Below are positions 26,878 through 35,558 of a DNA stretch of 64,000 nucleotides, piece after piece. The first letter of the stretch is position 1; every line of letters begins with the position of its first letter. The stretch covers positions 62,001 to 126,000 of the forward strand of contig NZ_BAABDD010000002.1 in assembly GCF_039539445.1 (NCBI RefSeq). The letters run 5' to 3'. Source of the stretch: Salinactinospora qingdaonensis (lineage in GTDB: Bacteria; Actinomycetota; Actinomycetes; Streptosporangiales; Streptosporangiaceae). Below the pieces are notes generated by a model that worked only from the letters and a program-made list of their open reading frames with translations, did no database searches and was not told where the DNA came from. The translations under genes and the position numbers were made by a program.

Positions 26878-27651
26878 ATGCGCATCGATCTCAACGCCGA
26901 CCTGGGGGAAAGCTTCGGCCAGTGGGAACTGGGCGACGACTCTGCCATGCTCGCCATCGTCACCAGCGCCAACGTCGCGTGCGGCTTCCATGCCGGAGAC
27001 CCCACCGTGCTGCGCCGCACCTGCTCGCGTGCCGTCGCCGGCGGCGTGCGCATCGGCGCCCAAGTCAGCTACCGCGATCTCGCCGGGTTTGGCCGCCGTT
27101 TCATCGACGTCGCCCCCGAAGAACTCACCAACGAGGTCATCTACCAACTCGGTGCCCTCGACGCCTTCGCCCGTCTGGCAGGCGACCGCGTGCGCTACGT
27201 CAAGCCCCACGGCGCTCTCTACAACGCCATCGCCCACCACGAGGAGCAGGCCGCAGCCGTAGTCGAGGCGGTGCGCTGCTATGACACCGAGCTACCGGTG
27301 TTGGGCCAGCCCGGCTCGGCCTGGCTGCGCCACGCCGCCTCCGCCGGGCTGTGCGTTGTCCACGAGGCTTTCGCCGATCGCGCCTATACCCCTGAGGGGC
27401 GGCTGGTGCCGCGCCGCGAACCCGGGGCGGTGTTGCACGAACCGGAACAGGTGGCCAGCCGCTGTCTCAGTCTGGCCCGCGGCGAGGGCATCACGGCCGT
27501 CGACGGCTCCACCGTGCGCATCGAGGCCCACTCCATCTGCGTGCACGGCGACACCCCCGGCGCGGTGCGCATCGCCGCCACCGTCGCCGAGCGCCTACGC
27601 GCCGCAGGAGTCGAATTGAAGCCCTTCACCGGCGACTCCTCGCTCCCCTGA
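26878..27651 (+). CDS. pxpA: 5-oxoprolinase subunit PxpA
   Basis: Part of the prokaryotic ATP-dependent 5-oxoprolinase that converts pyroglutamate to glutamate. This LamB/YcsF family subunit has the hallmark N-terminus MRIDLNADLGESFG, SANVACGFHAGDP and the KPHGALYN motif, with 257 residues as usual. ATG 26878 has GGAGAGGGG upstream; the frame open before it is non-coding. pxpB begins 153 bp downstream and pxpC after that, so all three subunits are present, although spaced more loosely than in most genomes. Confidence 0.95.
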   Translation: MRIDLNADLGESFGQWELGDDSAMLAIVTSANVACGFHAGDPTVLRRTCSRAVAGGVRIGAQVSYRDLAGFGRRFIDVAPEELTNEVIYQLGALDAFARLAGDRVRYVKPHGALYNAIAHHEEQAAAVVEAVRCYDTELPVLGQPGSAWLRHAASAGLCVVHEAFADRAYTPEGRLVPRREPGAVLHEPEQVASRCLSLARGEGITAVDGSTVRIEAHSICVHGDTPGAVRIAATVAERLRAAGVELKPFTGDSSLP

Positions 27652-27804
27652 GACTGCGCACACCGCAACGGCTGCTGCCTTCCCCTCAGCCCGTCGGTTC
27701 CCAGCGTGAGGAGGTAACCTCGGTGCCACCCTGCCGGCGCCGGGGCACGGGCGAGCAGCGCCGCTCACCTACGGCTGTAGTTTCCGACCCTCCGGGAGGA
27801 AGCG

Positions 27805-28413
27805 GTGCGAATCCTCACATGCGCCGACTCCGGGCTTCTCGTGGAGTTCGCTGACCTCGACGAAGTTTTTTCGGTGTACGCGGCGTTGGTCGAGGAGCCC
27901 CCGCCCGGTGTGACCGAGATCGTGCCCGCCGCCCGCACCATCTTGCTGCGCTTGGGTCCCGGAGCCGACAACGTCACCTCCGTGGCCGCCTCCCTCCAGC
28001 GGCTCCGCCCCCGCCCCGGCGCCCGCCCCGATGCCGGCGAAGTGGAGATCCCGGTGAGCTACGACGGCGCCGACCTCGCCGACGTCGCTGCCCACACCGG
28101 CCTGACCGAGCGCGAGGTCGTCACCGCCCACACCAGCGCCACCTGGCTGGTCGCCTTCTGCGGGTTCGCCCCCGGCTTCGGTTATCTCGTCGGTGACGAC
28201 CCCCGCCTGCACGTGCCCCGCCGCGCGGAGTCGCGCACGCGCGTCCCAGCCGGCTCGGTGGGCCTAGCCGGGGAGTTCAGCGGCGTCTACCCCCGCGTGT
28301 CCCCCGGTGGCTGGCAGCTCATCGGCCGCACCGACACCGTCATCTGGGACCTCGACGCCGACCCGCCCGCCGTGTTACGGCCAGGCGTGCGTGTCCGATT
28401 CCGGCAGTGCTGA
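27805..28413 (+). CDS. pxpB: 5-oxoprolinase subunit PxpB (KipI family)
   Basis: The 202-residue KipI-like subunit of 5-oxoprolinase; together with PxpC it forms the ATP-using half of the enzyme. Family signatures are EIPVSYDGADLADVAAHTGL, WLVAFCGFAPGFGYL, and GWQLIGRTDTVIWD near the C-terminus. Start GTG 27805 follows GGGAGGAAGC. A 180-bp gap precedes pxpC, unusual because these two genes generally overlap or are fused. Confidence 0.94.
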   Translation: MRILTCADSGLLVEFADLDEVFSVYAALVEEPPPGVTEIVPAARTILLRLGPGADNVTSVAASLQRLRPRPGARPDAGEVEIPVSYDGADLADVAAHTGLTEREVVTAHTSATWLVAFCGFAPGFGYLVGDDPRLHVPRRAESRTRVPAGSVGLAGEFSGVYPRVSPGGWQLIGRTDTVIWDLDADPPAVLRPGVRVRFRQC

Positions 28414-28593
28414 AAGCCTCCCCGCGGAAAGCAGCCAGCCCCTCGCCCAGAGCGAGGGTGGCCTCGGTGTTTCCCGCTCCCACCCGGTTAGCACCTCCCC
28501 CCACCGAGCACTATCCCGGTAACCTCACAGCACGTAGGAAGGACGGCGTCACCCCCGCGGCCCGCGGCCCCAGGGGCCACGCCACCACCACCG

Positions 28594-29496
28594 ATGACAC
28601 AACGGCCGATGCGCGCGCTGGAAGTACTCGACACCGGGCCGCTGACCACAGTGCAAGACAGCGGACGCCACGGGCATGCGGCGCTGGGGGTGGGCGTCTC
28701 GGGAGCCGCCGACCCGCCCGCCTTCGCCCTAGCCAACCGCATGGTGGCCAACCCCGCCGGAGCCGCGGCGCTGGAAGTCACCCTCGGCGGACTGCGTGCC
28801 CGCGCGCTCAGCGACCTCACGATCGCGATCACGGGCGCCACATCCACAGTGACGATCGACGGCCGCGCGGCAGCGCTCCACAGCGTCCTGCCCCTGCCCA
28901 GCGGCTCCCACCTGCGACTCGGCCGGCCTGAGCGCGGTCTGCGCACCTATGTGGCCGTACGGGGCGGCGTCGCTGTCGACCCCGTCTTGGGCTCCCGCAG
29001 CACCGACACCCTCGCCGCGTTAGGGCCCGCCCCCCTCACCCCCGGCACCGTGCTCCCGGTCGGCCCAGCCCCTCACGCCTGGCCGGTAACCGACCTCGCT
29101 CCCGTGGCACCGCCGCCTGGCGAGGACATCGACCTGCGCGTCACCCTGGGCCCCCGCGACGACTGGTTCCACGACGAGGCGATCGCGACGCTCCTCAGCC
29201 GCTCCTACCAGGTGAGCGACCAGTGCGACCGGGTGGGAATCCGCCTCATCGGCCCCCATCTGCCCCGGCGCCACACCGGCGAACTGCCAAGCGAAGGTAT
29301 GGTGCCCGGCGCGCTCCAGGTCCCCCCCAGCGGCCAGCCGGTGCTCTTCCTCGCCGACCACCCCGTGACCGGCGGCTACCCGGTTATCGCGGTGGTACGA
29401 AGCGCCGACGTCGGCCACGCCGCCCAAGCTCGCCCCGGCGCCCGGCTGCGCTTCCACGCCTCCCCCCGCCACATCAGCGCTCAGGCCAGCGGGTAG
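28594..29496 (+). CDS. pxpC: 5-oxoprolinase subunit PxpC (KipA/biotin-dependent carboxyltransferase-like)
   Basis: The 300-residue KipA-like subunit of 5-oxoprolinase. Characteristic are LEVLDTGPLTTVQDSGRHGH near the N-terminus, SGAADPPAFALANRMV, GLRTYVAVRGGV, LPSEGMVPGALQVPPSGQPV and the late DHPVTGGYPVIAVV. ATG 28594 or ATG 28609 may be the start. Its last 16 bases overlap the 3' end of the convergent PhoD-like gene, so the two stop codons lie inside each other's coding region. Confidence 0.93.
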   Translation: MTQRPMRALEVLDTGPLTTVQDSGRHGHAALGVGVSGAADPPAFALANRMVANPAGAAALEVTLGGLRARALSDLTIAITGATSTVTIDGRAAALHSVLPLPSGSHLRLGRPERGLRTYVAVRGGVAVDPVLGSRSTDTLAALGPAPLTPGTVLPVGPAPHAWPVTDLAPVAPPPGEDIDLRVTLGPRDDWFHDEAIATLLSRSYQVSDQCDRVGIRLIGPHLPRRHTGELPSEGMVPGALQVPPSGQPVLFLADHPVTGGYPVIAVVRSADVGHAAQARPGARLRFHASPRHISAQASG

Positions 29497-31292
29497 CGTA
29501 CGGCCTCGCGGATCTGTGGCTGCTCCGGCTCGTCAGAGCCCAACCGCCGCAGCACGCTGACCCGCACCGGCGAATGCTCCCACTTCACTTCGGCGGTGCG
29601 GCCATCGAGCACCAGCGTGGCCAGCGTGTTGTCGTACCAGGGGCCGCCCGCCAGCCGCCAGGCCAGAGCCGGCGCGCTCACTCCCGCCATGCGCGCCAGC
29701 GTGCGGCACACGACCGCCGTGATGCCCCGCACCAGCATCCACACCATGCGCCGCAGCATCGGCGGCATCCAGTTGCACACGGGGGAACACACCAACTGCG
29801 CGATCTGGGTCCTCGATGCCCGCGCCGGGTGGTCGCTGTCGCGGGCCTGAGCGCGCGCCAGATAGGAGAAATGCACGTCGCCACCGAGGAACAGCACACT
29901 CGCCGGGGCTGCGCCGCGCTCTCCCGCGGCCACCCGCAGCACCGCGTCGCTGACCGCCCGAAACGAGTGTTGGAAGGCGGCCCAGTGCTCCAGGTCGACC
30001 TCCTGGCGCATCTTCTCGCCAGGGCCGCGCAGCGCTTGGCCCCACGCCCCCGCGCACACCGCCTCGTTCCACGCTTCGAGATAGTGCACCCCCGCCGGCA
30101 TGAGGAACGGCAGCGTGCTGGCGAATACCAGGTGGTCGACATCACCGGTCAGTCGTTCATCCAGCCAGGCGGCCTCGTCGGCGTCGAGCATGGTGCGCTG
30201 CCGGTCGTCGTCGACCACCCGCGCGCAGCGGTTGTCCACCATGACGATGCGGCTGCCCGCGATGTCGTGACTGTGGCTCCACCGATAACTGGTGGGGTCC
30301 TCGTTGGCCCGCCAGGCGAAGGCGTCAAGCTGCTCGCCCGCATCACCGGCCGTGGTGCTCACCTCGGCGAACACGGGGTCGACCGCCCGCTCTGCGGGGG
30401 AGAGGTTACCGGCGTGCTGGTAGACCCAGTAGGCGCTCAGCCCAGAGGTGATCCGTTGGCGCCACCAGGGGGAGCGCTCCATTGCGCGGCGCCACGCCCC
30501 TGAGGTGTTCCAGTCGTCACGGATGTCGTGGTCGTCGAACAGCATCAGCGTCGGCACGGTCGACAGCAGCCAGCGGATGTCCGGGTCGGCCCACGCCTGC
30601 CGGTACAGCTCGGCGTACTCCTCGAAGAAGACCACCTCGTCCTCGGGCGCATCGGCGAGTGGGTCGCCGGCTTGGGAGGCTGCGGGGGCGGTGGCTTCGC
30701 CGGCGCTGCCGGCCTGGGCGGTGGCGTGCTCCCTGCGTCGGCCCGCGCGCCGTTCGGCGAGGTAATTCACCATCTGCGGCTGGAGTTCGTCGGCGTAGAC
30801 CTGGTCGCCGATCAGCAACAGCACGGTGGGTTCCTGATCGCCCGCGGCTGCCGCGCCTTGGGCTTGGCGCTGCTGGGCCAGTCGCAGTGCGTAGGCGCGC
30901 ACCATGTCCACCCCGTAGCGCAGGATGGCTTTGGTGGAGTGGTCGGTGGGGGTGTGGCAGGAGCCGAACACGAGGCGCGTCGGCGCGGCCGAGTCGATGG
31001 TGTGAATGAGGCTGGGCGGGTGCGGCGAATCGGGTTCGGGCCACACCTGGGTGCCGTCCACCAGCACCCGGTAGGCCACCCCCGAAGCGGGGGGCAGGCC
31101 CTCGACGTCGCACAGCGCGTAGTGGTGCCCGTGCACGGTAAAAGTGTCAGCGTGGGCTGTCTGCTCACCTGCCACAACAGTGACGCTGCCGGGGGCCTCG
31201 GTCTCTACCCAGATCGTCGCACTCGTCTCCGACACGTGCCGTAGCATCGGGCCGAGGCGCAGTCGGGAACGCACAGTCAACACCAGTCCCAT
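29481..31292 (-). CDS. PhoD-like metallophosphoesterase
   Basis: A 603-residue protein of the alkaline phosphatase D/PhoD-like family. An N-terminal beta domain (LGPMLRHVSETSATIWVETE) precedes the phosphoesterase core with VFGSCHTP, LLIGDQVYADEL, MLFDDHDIRDDWNTSG and the late metal-binding FLGGDVHFSYLAR. Unlike classical PhoD no Tat or Sec signal is visible, so it may act in the cytoplasm. An Ala/Gly-rich insert lies near residues 190-220. ATG 31292 (MGLVLTVRSRLRLGP) is preferred because the 38 residues before it are arginine-rich and atypical. Substrate is unknown. Confidence 0.85.
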   Translation of the reverse strand: MGLVLTVRSRLRLGPMLRHVSETSATIWVETEAPGSVTVVAGEQTAHADTFTVHGHHYALCDVEGLPPASGVAYRVLVDGTQVWPEPDSPHPPSLIHTIDSAAPTRLVFGSCHTPTDHSTKAILRYGVDMVRAYALRLAQQRQAQGAAAAGDQEPTVLLLIGDQVYADELQPQMVNYLAERRAGRRREHATAQAGSAGEATAPAASQAGDPLADAPEDEVVFFEEYAELYRQAWADPDIRWLLSTVPTLMLFDDHDIRDDWNTSGAWRRAMERSPWWRQRITSGLSAYWVYQHAGNLSPAERAVDPVFAEVSTTAGDAGEQLDAFAWRANEDPTSYRWSHSHDIAGSRIVMVDNRCARVVDDDRQRTMLDADEAAWLDERLTGDVDHLVFASTLPFLMPAGVHYLEAWNEAVCAGAWGQALRGPGEKMRQEVDLEHWAAFQHSFRAVSDAVLRVAAGERGAAPASVLFLGGDVHFSYLARAQARDSDHPARASRTQIAQLVCSPVCNWMPPMLRRMVWMLVRGITAVVCRTLARMAGVSAPALAWRLAGGPWYDNTLATLVLDGRTAEVKWEHSPVRVSVLRRLGSDEPEQPQIREAVRYPLA

Positions 31293-31462
31293 CCGGTCAG
31301 CGTCGCCCAGGGCACGGCGCCGGACCGTCCGGCGCAGCCTTCGTGTCCCAAGGCTTGCTGCACAGTATGGTCCTCTCGTCGCCCTGTGGGGAGTCAGGCC
31401 CGACACGTACCGATCCCCAACGAGAGGTTGGAACGCCCCTTAACCTGGGTAACCGTTGCCGC

Positions 31463-31876
31463 ATGCGGACAAAACTCATCGATCTGCACACCGGCCACTC
31501 GGACACGGTCATCGACATCTCCGCCGAGTGCGCGGGATTTGTCTCCGAGACCGGCGGCGACGGCTTGCTCAACGTGTTCGTCCCGCACGCCACCGCCGGT
31601 GTGGCGATCATGGAATTGGGGGCGGGCTCTGACGACGACCTACTGGCCACCCTCAGAGACACCCTGCCGCCCGACGAGCGGTGGCGCCATCGGCACGGTT
31701 CACCAGGGCACGGTCGGTCCCACGTGATGCCGGCGCTCATCGCTCCCTATGCGACCGTTCCCGTGGTTTCCGGGCGGCTGGCCCTAGGAACATGGCAATC
31801 TATCGCCATCGTCGATATCAACGTCGACAATCCGAGCCGTCAGGTGCGGTTGTCGTTCTTGACGAGTTCTTCCTAG
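31463..31876 (+). CDS. YjbQ/UPF0047 family protein
   Basis: A 137-residue member of the YjbQ family, reported for some members to have weak thiamine-phosphate synthase activity; the true role is unsettled. Family signatures are LLNVFVPHATAGVAIMELG, HRHGSPGHGRSHVMPAL and ALGTWQSIAIVDIN. The histidines in these blocks form the trimer's metal/phosphate site. ATG 31463 is chosen as the normal N-terminus (MRTKLIDLHTGHSDTV). It is divergent from the PhoD-like gene and precedes the DUF3052 gene by about 170 bp. Confidence 0.9.
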   Translation: MRTKLIDLHTGHSDTVIDISAECAGFVSETGGDGLLNVFVPHATAGVAIMELGAGSDDDLLATLRDTLPPDERWRHRHGSPGHGRSHVMPALIAPYATVPVVSGRLALGTWQSIAIVDINVDNPSRQVRLSFLTSSS

Positions 31877-32046
31877 CGGGCAGGATGGGAGAGAGCACAA
31901 CAGCGCGGGATCGCCAGCCGCGGCGATTCGTTGACGTAGGCGGCTCCCAGCGTGTGAACTTAGCCCACAACAGCGGCATAGAACCGGGCCTCTCCGGGCC
32001 CAGCCCCGCGATAAGCGGGCATCAGCAAAGTTGGAGGAGGACTTTC

Positions 32047-32478
32047 GTGAGCGCGACCGCGGGCCAGGCACAGAGCGAACGCGGCCTGGCCGAACGACTC
32101 GGTTTCAAATCGGGTCAGGTGGTGCAAGAGTTCGGTTACGACGACGACGTGGACGAGCAGCTTCGCGCGTCGATCGCCGAATGCACCGGCAGTGAGCTGG
32201 TCGATGAGGATTACGGCGACGTCGTAGACGCTGCGCTGCTGTGGTGGCGCGACGACGAGGAAGACGACCTCACCGACGTCTTGGTCGATGTGCAGACCAC
32301 CATCGAAGGCGGCGGGATCATCCTCGTGCTGACCCCCAAGGCCGGACGCGAGGGACACGTGGCGCCCAGTGACGTAGCCGAAGCGGCGACCACCTCGGGC
32401 CTGTCGCAGACCAGCGCCGTCAGCGCGGGGCCCGATTGGTCGGGGACCCGCCTCGTCGCTCCGAAGGCGCACCACTGA
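32047..32478 (+). CDS. DUF3052 family protein
   Basis: A 143-residue acidic protein of the actinobacterial DUF3052 family, function unknown. Typical are LAERLGFKSGQVVQEFGYDD, VDAALLWWRDDEEDDLTDVL and the C-terminal DWSGTRLVAPK. The GTG at 32047 has a GGAGGAGG site at good distance. In many actinobacteria this gene stands next to a peroxiredoxin, as it does here (146 bp downstream), which hints at a link to redox stress but proves nothing. No membrane segments are seen. Confidence 0.88.
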   Translation: MSATAGQAQSERGLAERLGFKSGQVVQEFGYDDDVDEQLRASIAECTGSELVDEDYGDVVDAALLWWRDDEEDDLTDVLVDVQTTIEGGGIILVLTPKAGREGHVAPSDVAEAATTSGLSQTSAVSAGPDWSGTRLVAPKAHH

Positions 32479-32624
32479 TCCCCTTCCCGTACCTCCGGCA
32501 CCATCGCGGGAGGCGCCTGCCCTAGGGTGATCTTCAGCGAAGATCGCAGCGACCCGTGCCGTCCGACCGCCACCTCGGCGGGCGGCACGGTCGTGGGCAA
32601 CGGCGAAATCAGGAGAGGACGAAC

Positions 32625-33086
32625 ATGTCCATCGAGGTTGGTCAGAAGGCGCCGGATTTCGAGCTTGCCGACCAGCACGGCCAACGGGTCAAGCTGTCGG
32701 ACTTCCGGGGACGGAAGAACGTCATACTCGTGTTCCACCCTCTGGCCTTCTCCGGAGTGTGTAGTGGTGAGCTGGGTGCGCTGCGCGACAACATCGATGA
32801 GTTCCAAAACGACACCGTGCAACTGTTGACCGTGTCGGTTGATTCGATGTTCGCTCACCGCGCATGGGCCGAGCAGGAGAACCTCGACTACCCGCTGTTG
32901 TCGGACTTTTGGCCGCACGGCGAGGTCGCCCAGGCTTATGGTGTCTTCGACGACACCAAGGGCGTCGCGCTGCGCGGCACTTTCCTCATCGATAAAGAGG
33001 GCGTCGTCCGCTGGACGGTCGTCAACCCCGTTCCCGAGGCGCGCGACCTCGCCGACTACCGCAAGGCGCTCGCCGAGTTGAGTTAG
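32625..33086 (+). CDS. AhpE-type one-cysteine peroxiredoxin
   Basis: Reduces peroxides with a single peroxidatic cysteine. The 153-residue length equals that of Mycobacterium tuberculosis AhpE and the sequence pattern fits: peroxidatic Cys46 in FHPLAFSGVCSGEL, the Ser/Asp loop in VSVDSMFAHRAWAEQ and FLIDKEGVVRW. No resolving cysteine is present, so it would be recycled by an external thiol such as mycothiol/mycoredoxin. ATG 32625 has AGGAGAGGA upstream. A zinc-ribbon protein gene follows 19 bp later, probably in the same transcript. Confidence 0.92.
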   Translation: MSIEVGQKAPDFELADQHGQRVKLSDFRGRKNVILVFHPLAFSGVCSGELGALRDNIDEFQNDTVQLLTVSVDSMFAHRAWAEQENLDYPLLSDFWPHGEVAQAYGVFDDTKGVALRGTFLIDKEGVVRWTVVNPVPEARDLADYRKALAELS

Positions 33087-33105
33087 ATGTACCCGGAGGA
33101 GGCCC

Positions 33106-33453
33106 ATGCCCTGCTACCTGTGCGGGGCGAGGCAGAGTGACCCGGCCCGTGGTGCACAGCCGTGGAAACGCGGCGTGCGCCACGAGCGTCAGGTGCTGAT
33201 CTGCCCGGACTGTCAGCTCACTCAGGACTGGAAGGCCGACCTCGACCGCTGTGGCCGGTGCCGCTCCACGTTCCTGCTCTCCCGGCTGGGCGAGATCGAG
33301 TGCCATAGCTGCGGTCACGTTCGCTCGCACACCTCACCCGAGCCGTCTCAACCCGTCCAGCAACGTGACGCAGCCCTCACCAATGAGGTTGAGCAGGCGC
33401 TGTCACGTGTTCTTGGTGGCCTGGCACGTACACCCACCCCACGAGCACGCTGA
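33106..33453 (+). CDS. Small four-CxxC zinc-ribbon protein
   Basis: A 115-residue protein with four CxxC pairs (CYLC, CPDC, CGRC, CHSC) spread over the first 70 residues, giving two likely zinc ribbons, followed by a polar tail. The ATG at 33106 is preceded by GGAGG. I do not recognise a named family. It is probably co-transcribed with the peroxiredoxin, so a redox-linked or nucleic-acid-binding role is conceivable. The tRNA-Val gene lies 74 bp downstream. Confidence 0.75.
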   Translation: MPCYLCGARQSDPARGAQPWKRGVRHERQVLICPDCQLTQDWKADLDRCGRCRSTFLLSRLGEIECHSCGHVRSHTSPEPSQPVQQRDAALTNEVEQALSRVLGGLARTPTPRAR

Positions 33454-33527
33454 AAGCCGGTATCATTTCCTTCAGCCGCCGGGTGTCCACACCGGCGGAT
33501 CGGCGCGCGCCAGCGCGCCATTTCCAG

Positions 33528-33601
33528 GGGCGTGTAGCTCAGTTGGTCAGAGCCCCCGCCTTACAAGCGGGTGGTCGGAGGTTCGAGTCCTCTCGCGCCC
33601 A
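33528..33601 (+). tRNA. tRNA-Val (anticodon TAC)
   Basis: A complete cloverleaf can be drawn: acceptor stem GGGCGTG/CGCGCCC, anticodon stem CCCGC/GCGGG with loop CTTACAA (anticodon TAC), and T-arm GGAGG/CCTCT with TTCGAGT loop. Position 33601 is the discriminator A; CCA is not encoded. A decayed integrase follows, consistent with use of the 3' end as an attachment site. Confidence 0.95.
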
Positions 33602-33620
33602 CGTTTCGTGAGCCCGGAAA

Positions 33621-33656
33621 ACGCCCCCTGACCTGCAAGAACAGGTTAGGGGGCGT
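33621..33656 (+). terminator. Terminator downstream of tRNA-Val
   Basis: A 15-bp stem with one G-T pair (33621-33635 with 33642-33656) and a 6-nt loop is followed by TCTTA. It starts 20 bp after the tRNA. Confidence 0.85.
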
Positions 33657-33730
33657 CTTAGGGCGTGTCCGGCTGGTTGCGGCGGTATCCGGCTTGTGGC
33701 GGGCGACTGTGCTGAATACGTGCTGAAGGA

Positions 33731-34130
33731 TCAGCGCTCTCTGGGAGCCCGTCCGCGCGTCATGGCTTCCTCGATCTGCTTCTTGGCTCATTCCTCCTCG
33801 CCGACAAGGCAGCACTTGGCGTAGATCTTCTTCAGTACCGCCACGCTGTGGCCGGCCCACTGGGCTATGAGCGTCTCGGAGACTCCGGCGTTGAGCCAGG
33901 TGGAGACGCAGGTGTGGCACAGGGCGCAGGGGGTGCCGGCCAGGGGAGTGCGGCACTCGCTCGCGGTGGGTGCCTGCTTGCGGGCGTAGCGCCAGGCGCG
34001 CCGGTAGGTGATGGTCGCCAGCGGCCTGCCATGGACGCCGACGAACAGGCGCCCCTGCTCGTCTTTTTGGGTCTTTTGCCCTCGGTACGGCAAGCGACGA
34101 ATACCTCGGCGGCTGTGGAATTCGCTGCCA
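33731..34130 (-). pseudogene. Decayed tyrosine recombinase (integrase) C-terminal remnant
   Basis: The segment GRLFVGVHGRPLATITYRRA, then CVSTWLNAGVSETLIAQWAG and HSVAVLKKIYAKC, is the catalytic C-terminal half of an actinobacterial tyrosine integrase with the nucleophilic tyrosine kept. Decay is evident. The box-II arginine expected in a LRHT motif reads LCHT, and an in-frame TGA separates GEEE from the usual basic tail AKKQIEEAMTRGRAPRER. The N-terminal half is missing; sequence upstream of about 34130 in the same frame has no integrase character. Its place next to tRNA-Val suggests it once drove insertion of an element there. Confidence 0.82.
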
Positions 34131-34795
34131 CTAGATTCCGGCGTGGCCGGCCAGTGGTGCTGTGCGGGCCATGCCACAGTTCTGCCATAGCAGAGACGGG
34201 GTGCAGCTACCCCCGAGGGATCGTTCCTCCCGACGGTAGGCCCGCCGGGAGGTGATCCTGCTGCTTCCCTGTCAGGTCGGACATATGACCTGTCGGGGAC
34301 CTTCCCTATCCCCGGCCCGCCATGCTTGCCCGGGTCGACACCCTGATTCCGGGGCACCATGCAATTCCACGATTTTGGTCGTGGCGAAGAGCTCCGCCGA
34401 AGAGACTGTAATTACCAATCTCCTGCGTGCCTTGCTCTCATTACGTGTATGAGGGTAAGGGGAAATCTGAGAAACTGCCAACCTTCCGATACTCATCGAA
34501 ACGGAAGCGTACGCATCAAAACACTCATGAACGCTGCTGAACAACACCATGCATCTCCGGTCATATCTGGACAGAGTTGGCTGTGAACAGCGATCACTCA
34601 AGCTGCGGGATTTTGGTTAGGTTATGCCTGAACCTGCGATACGCATGCGTCCAAACCCGTGCCAAGCATGCGATACTTTCGTCCCCACGCCCTACCCCGC
34701 TCCTATGGCAGGTGCTTCCCTCACCCGCTATTCGCTCTCGAGTGGCCGGGCGTGCTTCGTAACGGTCGACACTGAATTCGAAAATAAGGACACTT
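34131..34795. other. Atypical AT-richer non-coding region
   Basis: About 660 bp, clearly less GC-rich than the surroundings between 34370 and 34690. A CAGGTC/GACCTG inverted repeat lies near 34265-34290. Frames present here (for example on the minus strand 34272-34601) have poor codon bias and no recognisable similarity. Probably eroded mobile-element DNA plus the promoter of the gene at 34796. Confidence 0.45.
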
Positions 34796-34990
34796 ATGCT
34801 TCTTGCGTTCAGCGCGAAGCGCTCCGCCGGCCGCCTCCTCGTGGTCGTGTGTGTCATCGCGGTGGTTTGTGTGCTGCTCTACCGCGGTCACGATGTGGCG
34901 ACCGCCCTCCTGTTCAGCGCGGCCATCGTCGCCCTGGGCACCGAGACGGCCCGCCGGATTCTGCCGGAGGTGAGCCGTGACCACCGCTGA
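34796..34990 (+). CDS. Small two-helix membrane protein
   Basis: A 64-residue protein with a basic N-terminus and two hydrophobic stretches, RLLVVVCVIAVVCVLLY and VATALLFSAAIVALGTE. ATG 34796 follows AAGGA. Its last 14 bases overlap the start of the HTH gene at 34977, so the two are co-translated. I do not recognise a family. Position beside an integrase remnant suggests it belongs to the former element. Confidence 0.6.
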   Translation: MLLAFSAKRSAGRLLVVVCVIAVVCVLLYRGHDVATALLFSAAIVALGTETARRILPEVSRDHR

Positions 34991-35558
34991 CGTGCTCGCC
35001 GCCGAACCCCGCCAGCGCAGCGCCGGATCTCGGCCCACGATCTATCGGATTCCGCTGGATGCCTCGCCGCGACGTATCCGCCGCGGCCCCGACGGCGCCA
35101 TCTACGGGGAAGTTCGACTCGTCCCCGACGACGACGTTCCCAGTTCCGAGGAGTCGGGCGTGCGTCCTGGCTATATCCAGCTCCACGACTGGGAGGACTG
35201 GCATGAGGCGTCGCTGGAGACCATGAACCGCTCCCAGATGATGCGCGACATCGAGGGCTACGACATGCGCCCCGACCCGCTGGAGGCCACCACCGTCCAC
35301 CTGTTCCTGGAGGCCATGCGCGACTTTCGCCTGTGGGCCGGCCAGCCTTCCTACCGGCAGATGCAGCGCCGCTGCGGCGGGGTGTGTGCCGCCTCGACTT
35401 TCTGTAACGCCATGAATCCCAAACGCCTCGAATTGCCCAAGCTCTCGCTGGTGTATGCCTTCGTCACCGCCTGCGGCGGCGACAAGGACGAGTGCCAGCG
35501 TTGGGCCACCGCTTGGCGCCGCATCTCCATGCGCCACAACCTCGAATACGCCCTATAA
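34977..35558 (+). CDS. Putative helix-turn-helix regulator
   Basis: A 193-residue protein starting at GTG 34977. The first 80 residues are unrecognised. The C-terminal 95 residues (FRLWAGQPSYRQMQRRCGG followed by LSLVYAFVTACGGDKDECQR and WATAWRRI) match the pattern of the HTH module that actinobacteria place at the N-terminus of large NB-ARC or tetratricopeptide regulators; here it stands alone at the C-terminus. Several cysteines within the HTH are unusual. It overlaps the upstream membrane protein gene, suggesting a membrane-coupled regulatory pair, which is inference. Confidence 0.6.
   Translation: MTTADVLAAEPRQRSAGSRPTIYRIPLDASPRRIRRGPDGAIYGEVRLVPDDDVPSSEESGVRPGYIQLHDWEDWHEASLETMNRSQMMRDIEGYDMRPDPLEATTVHLFLEAMRDFRLWAGQPSYRQMQRRCGGVCAASTFCNAMNPKRLELPKLSLVYAFVTACGGDKDECQRWATAWRRISMRHNLEYAL

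Noticed and set aside
28414..28593. Possible missing gene between pxpB and pxpC
   Set aside because: No frame with start, ribosome site and bias; treated as an unusually long spacer.
30466..30480. GGGGAGCGCTCCA word resembling a CelR site
   Set aside because: Lies inside the PhoD-like coding sequence with no nearby start; probably chance.
34272..34601. 109-residue minus-strand frame beside the integrase remnant
   Set aside because: Codon use lacks GC3 bias and there is no ribosome site or similarity; most likely non-coding.
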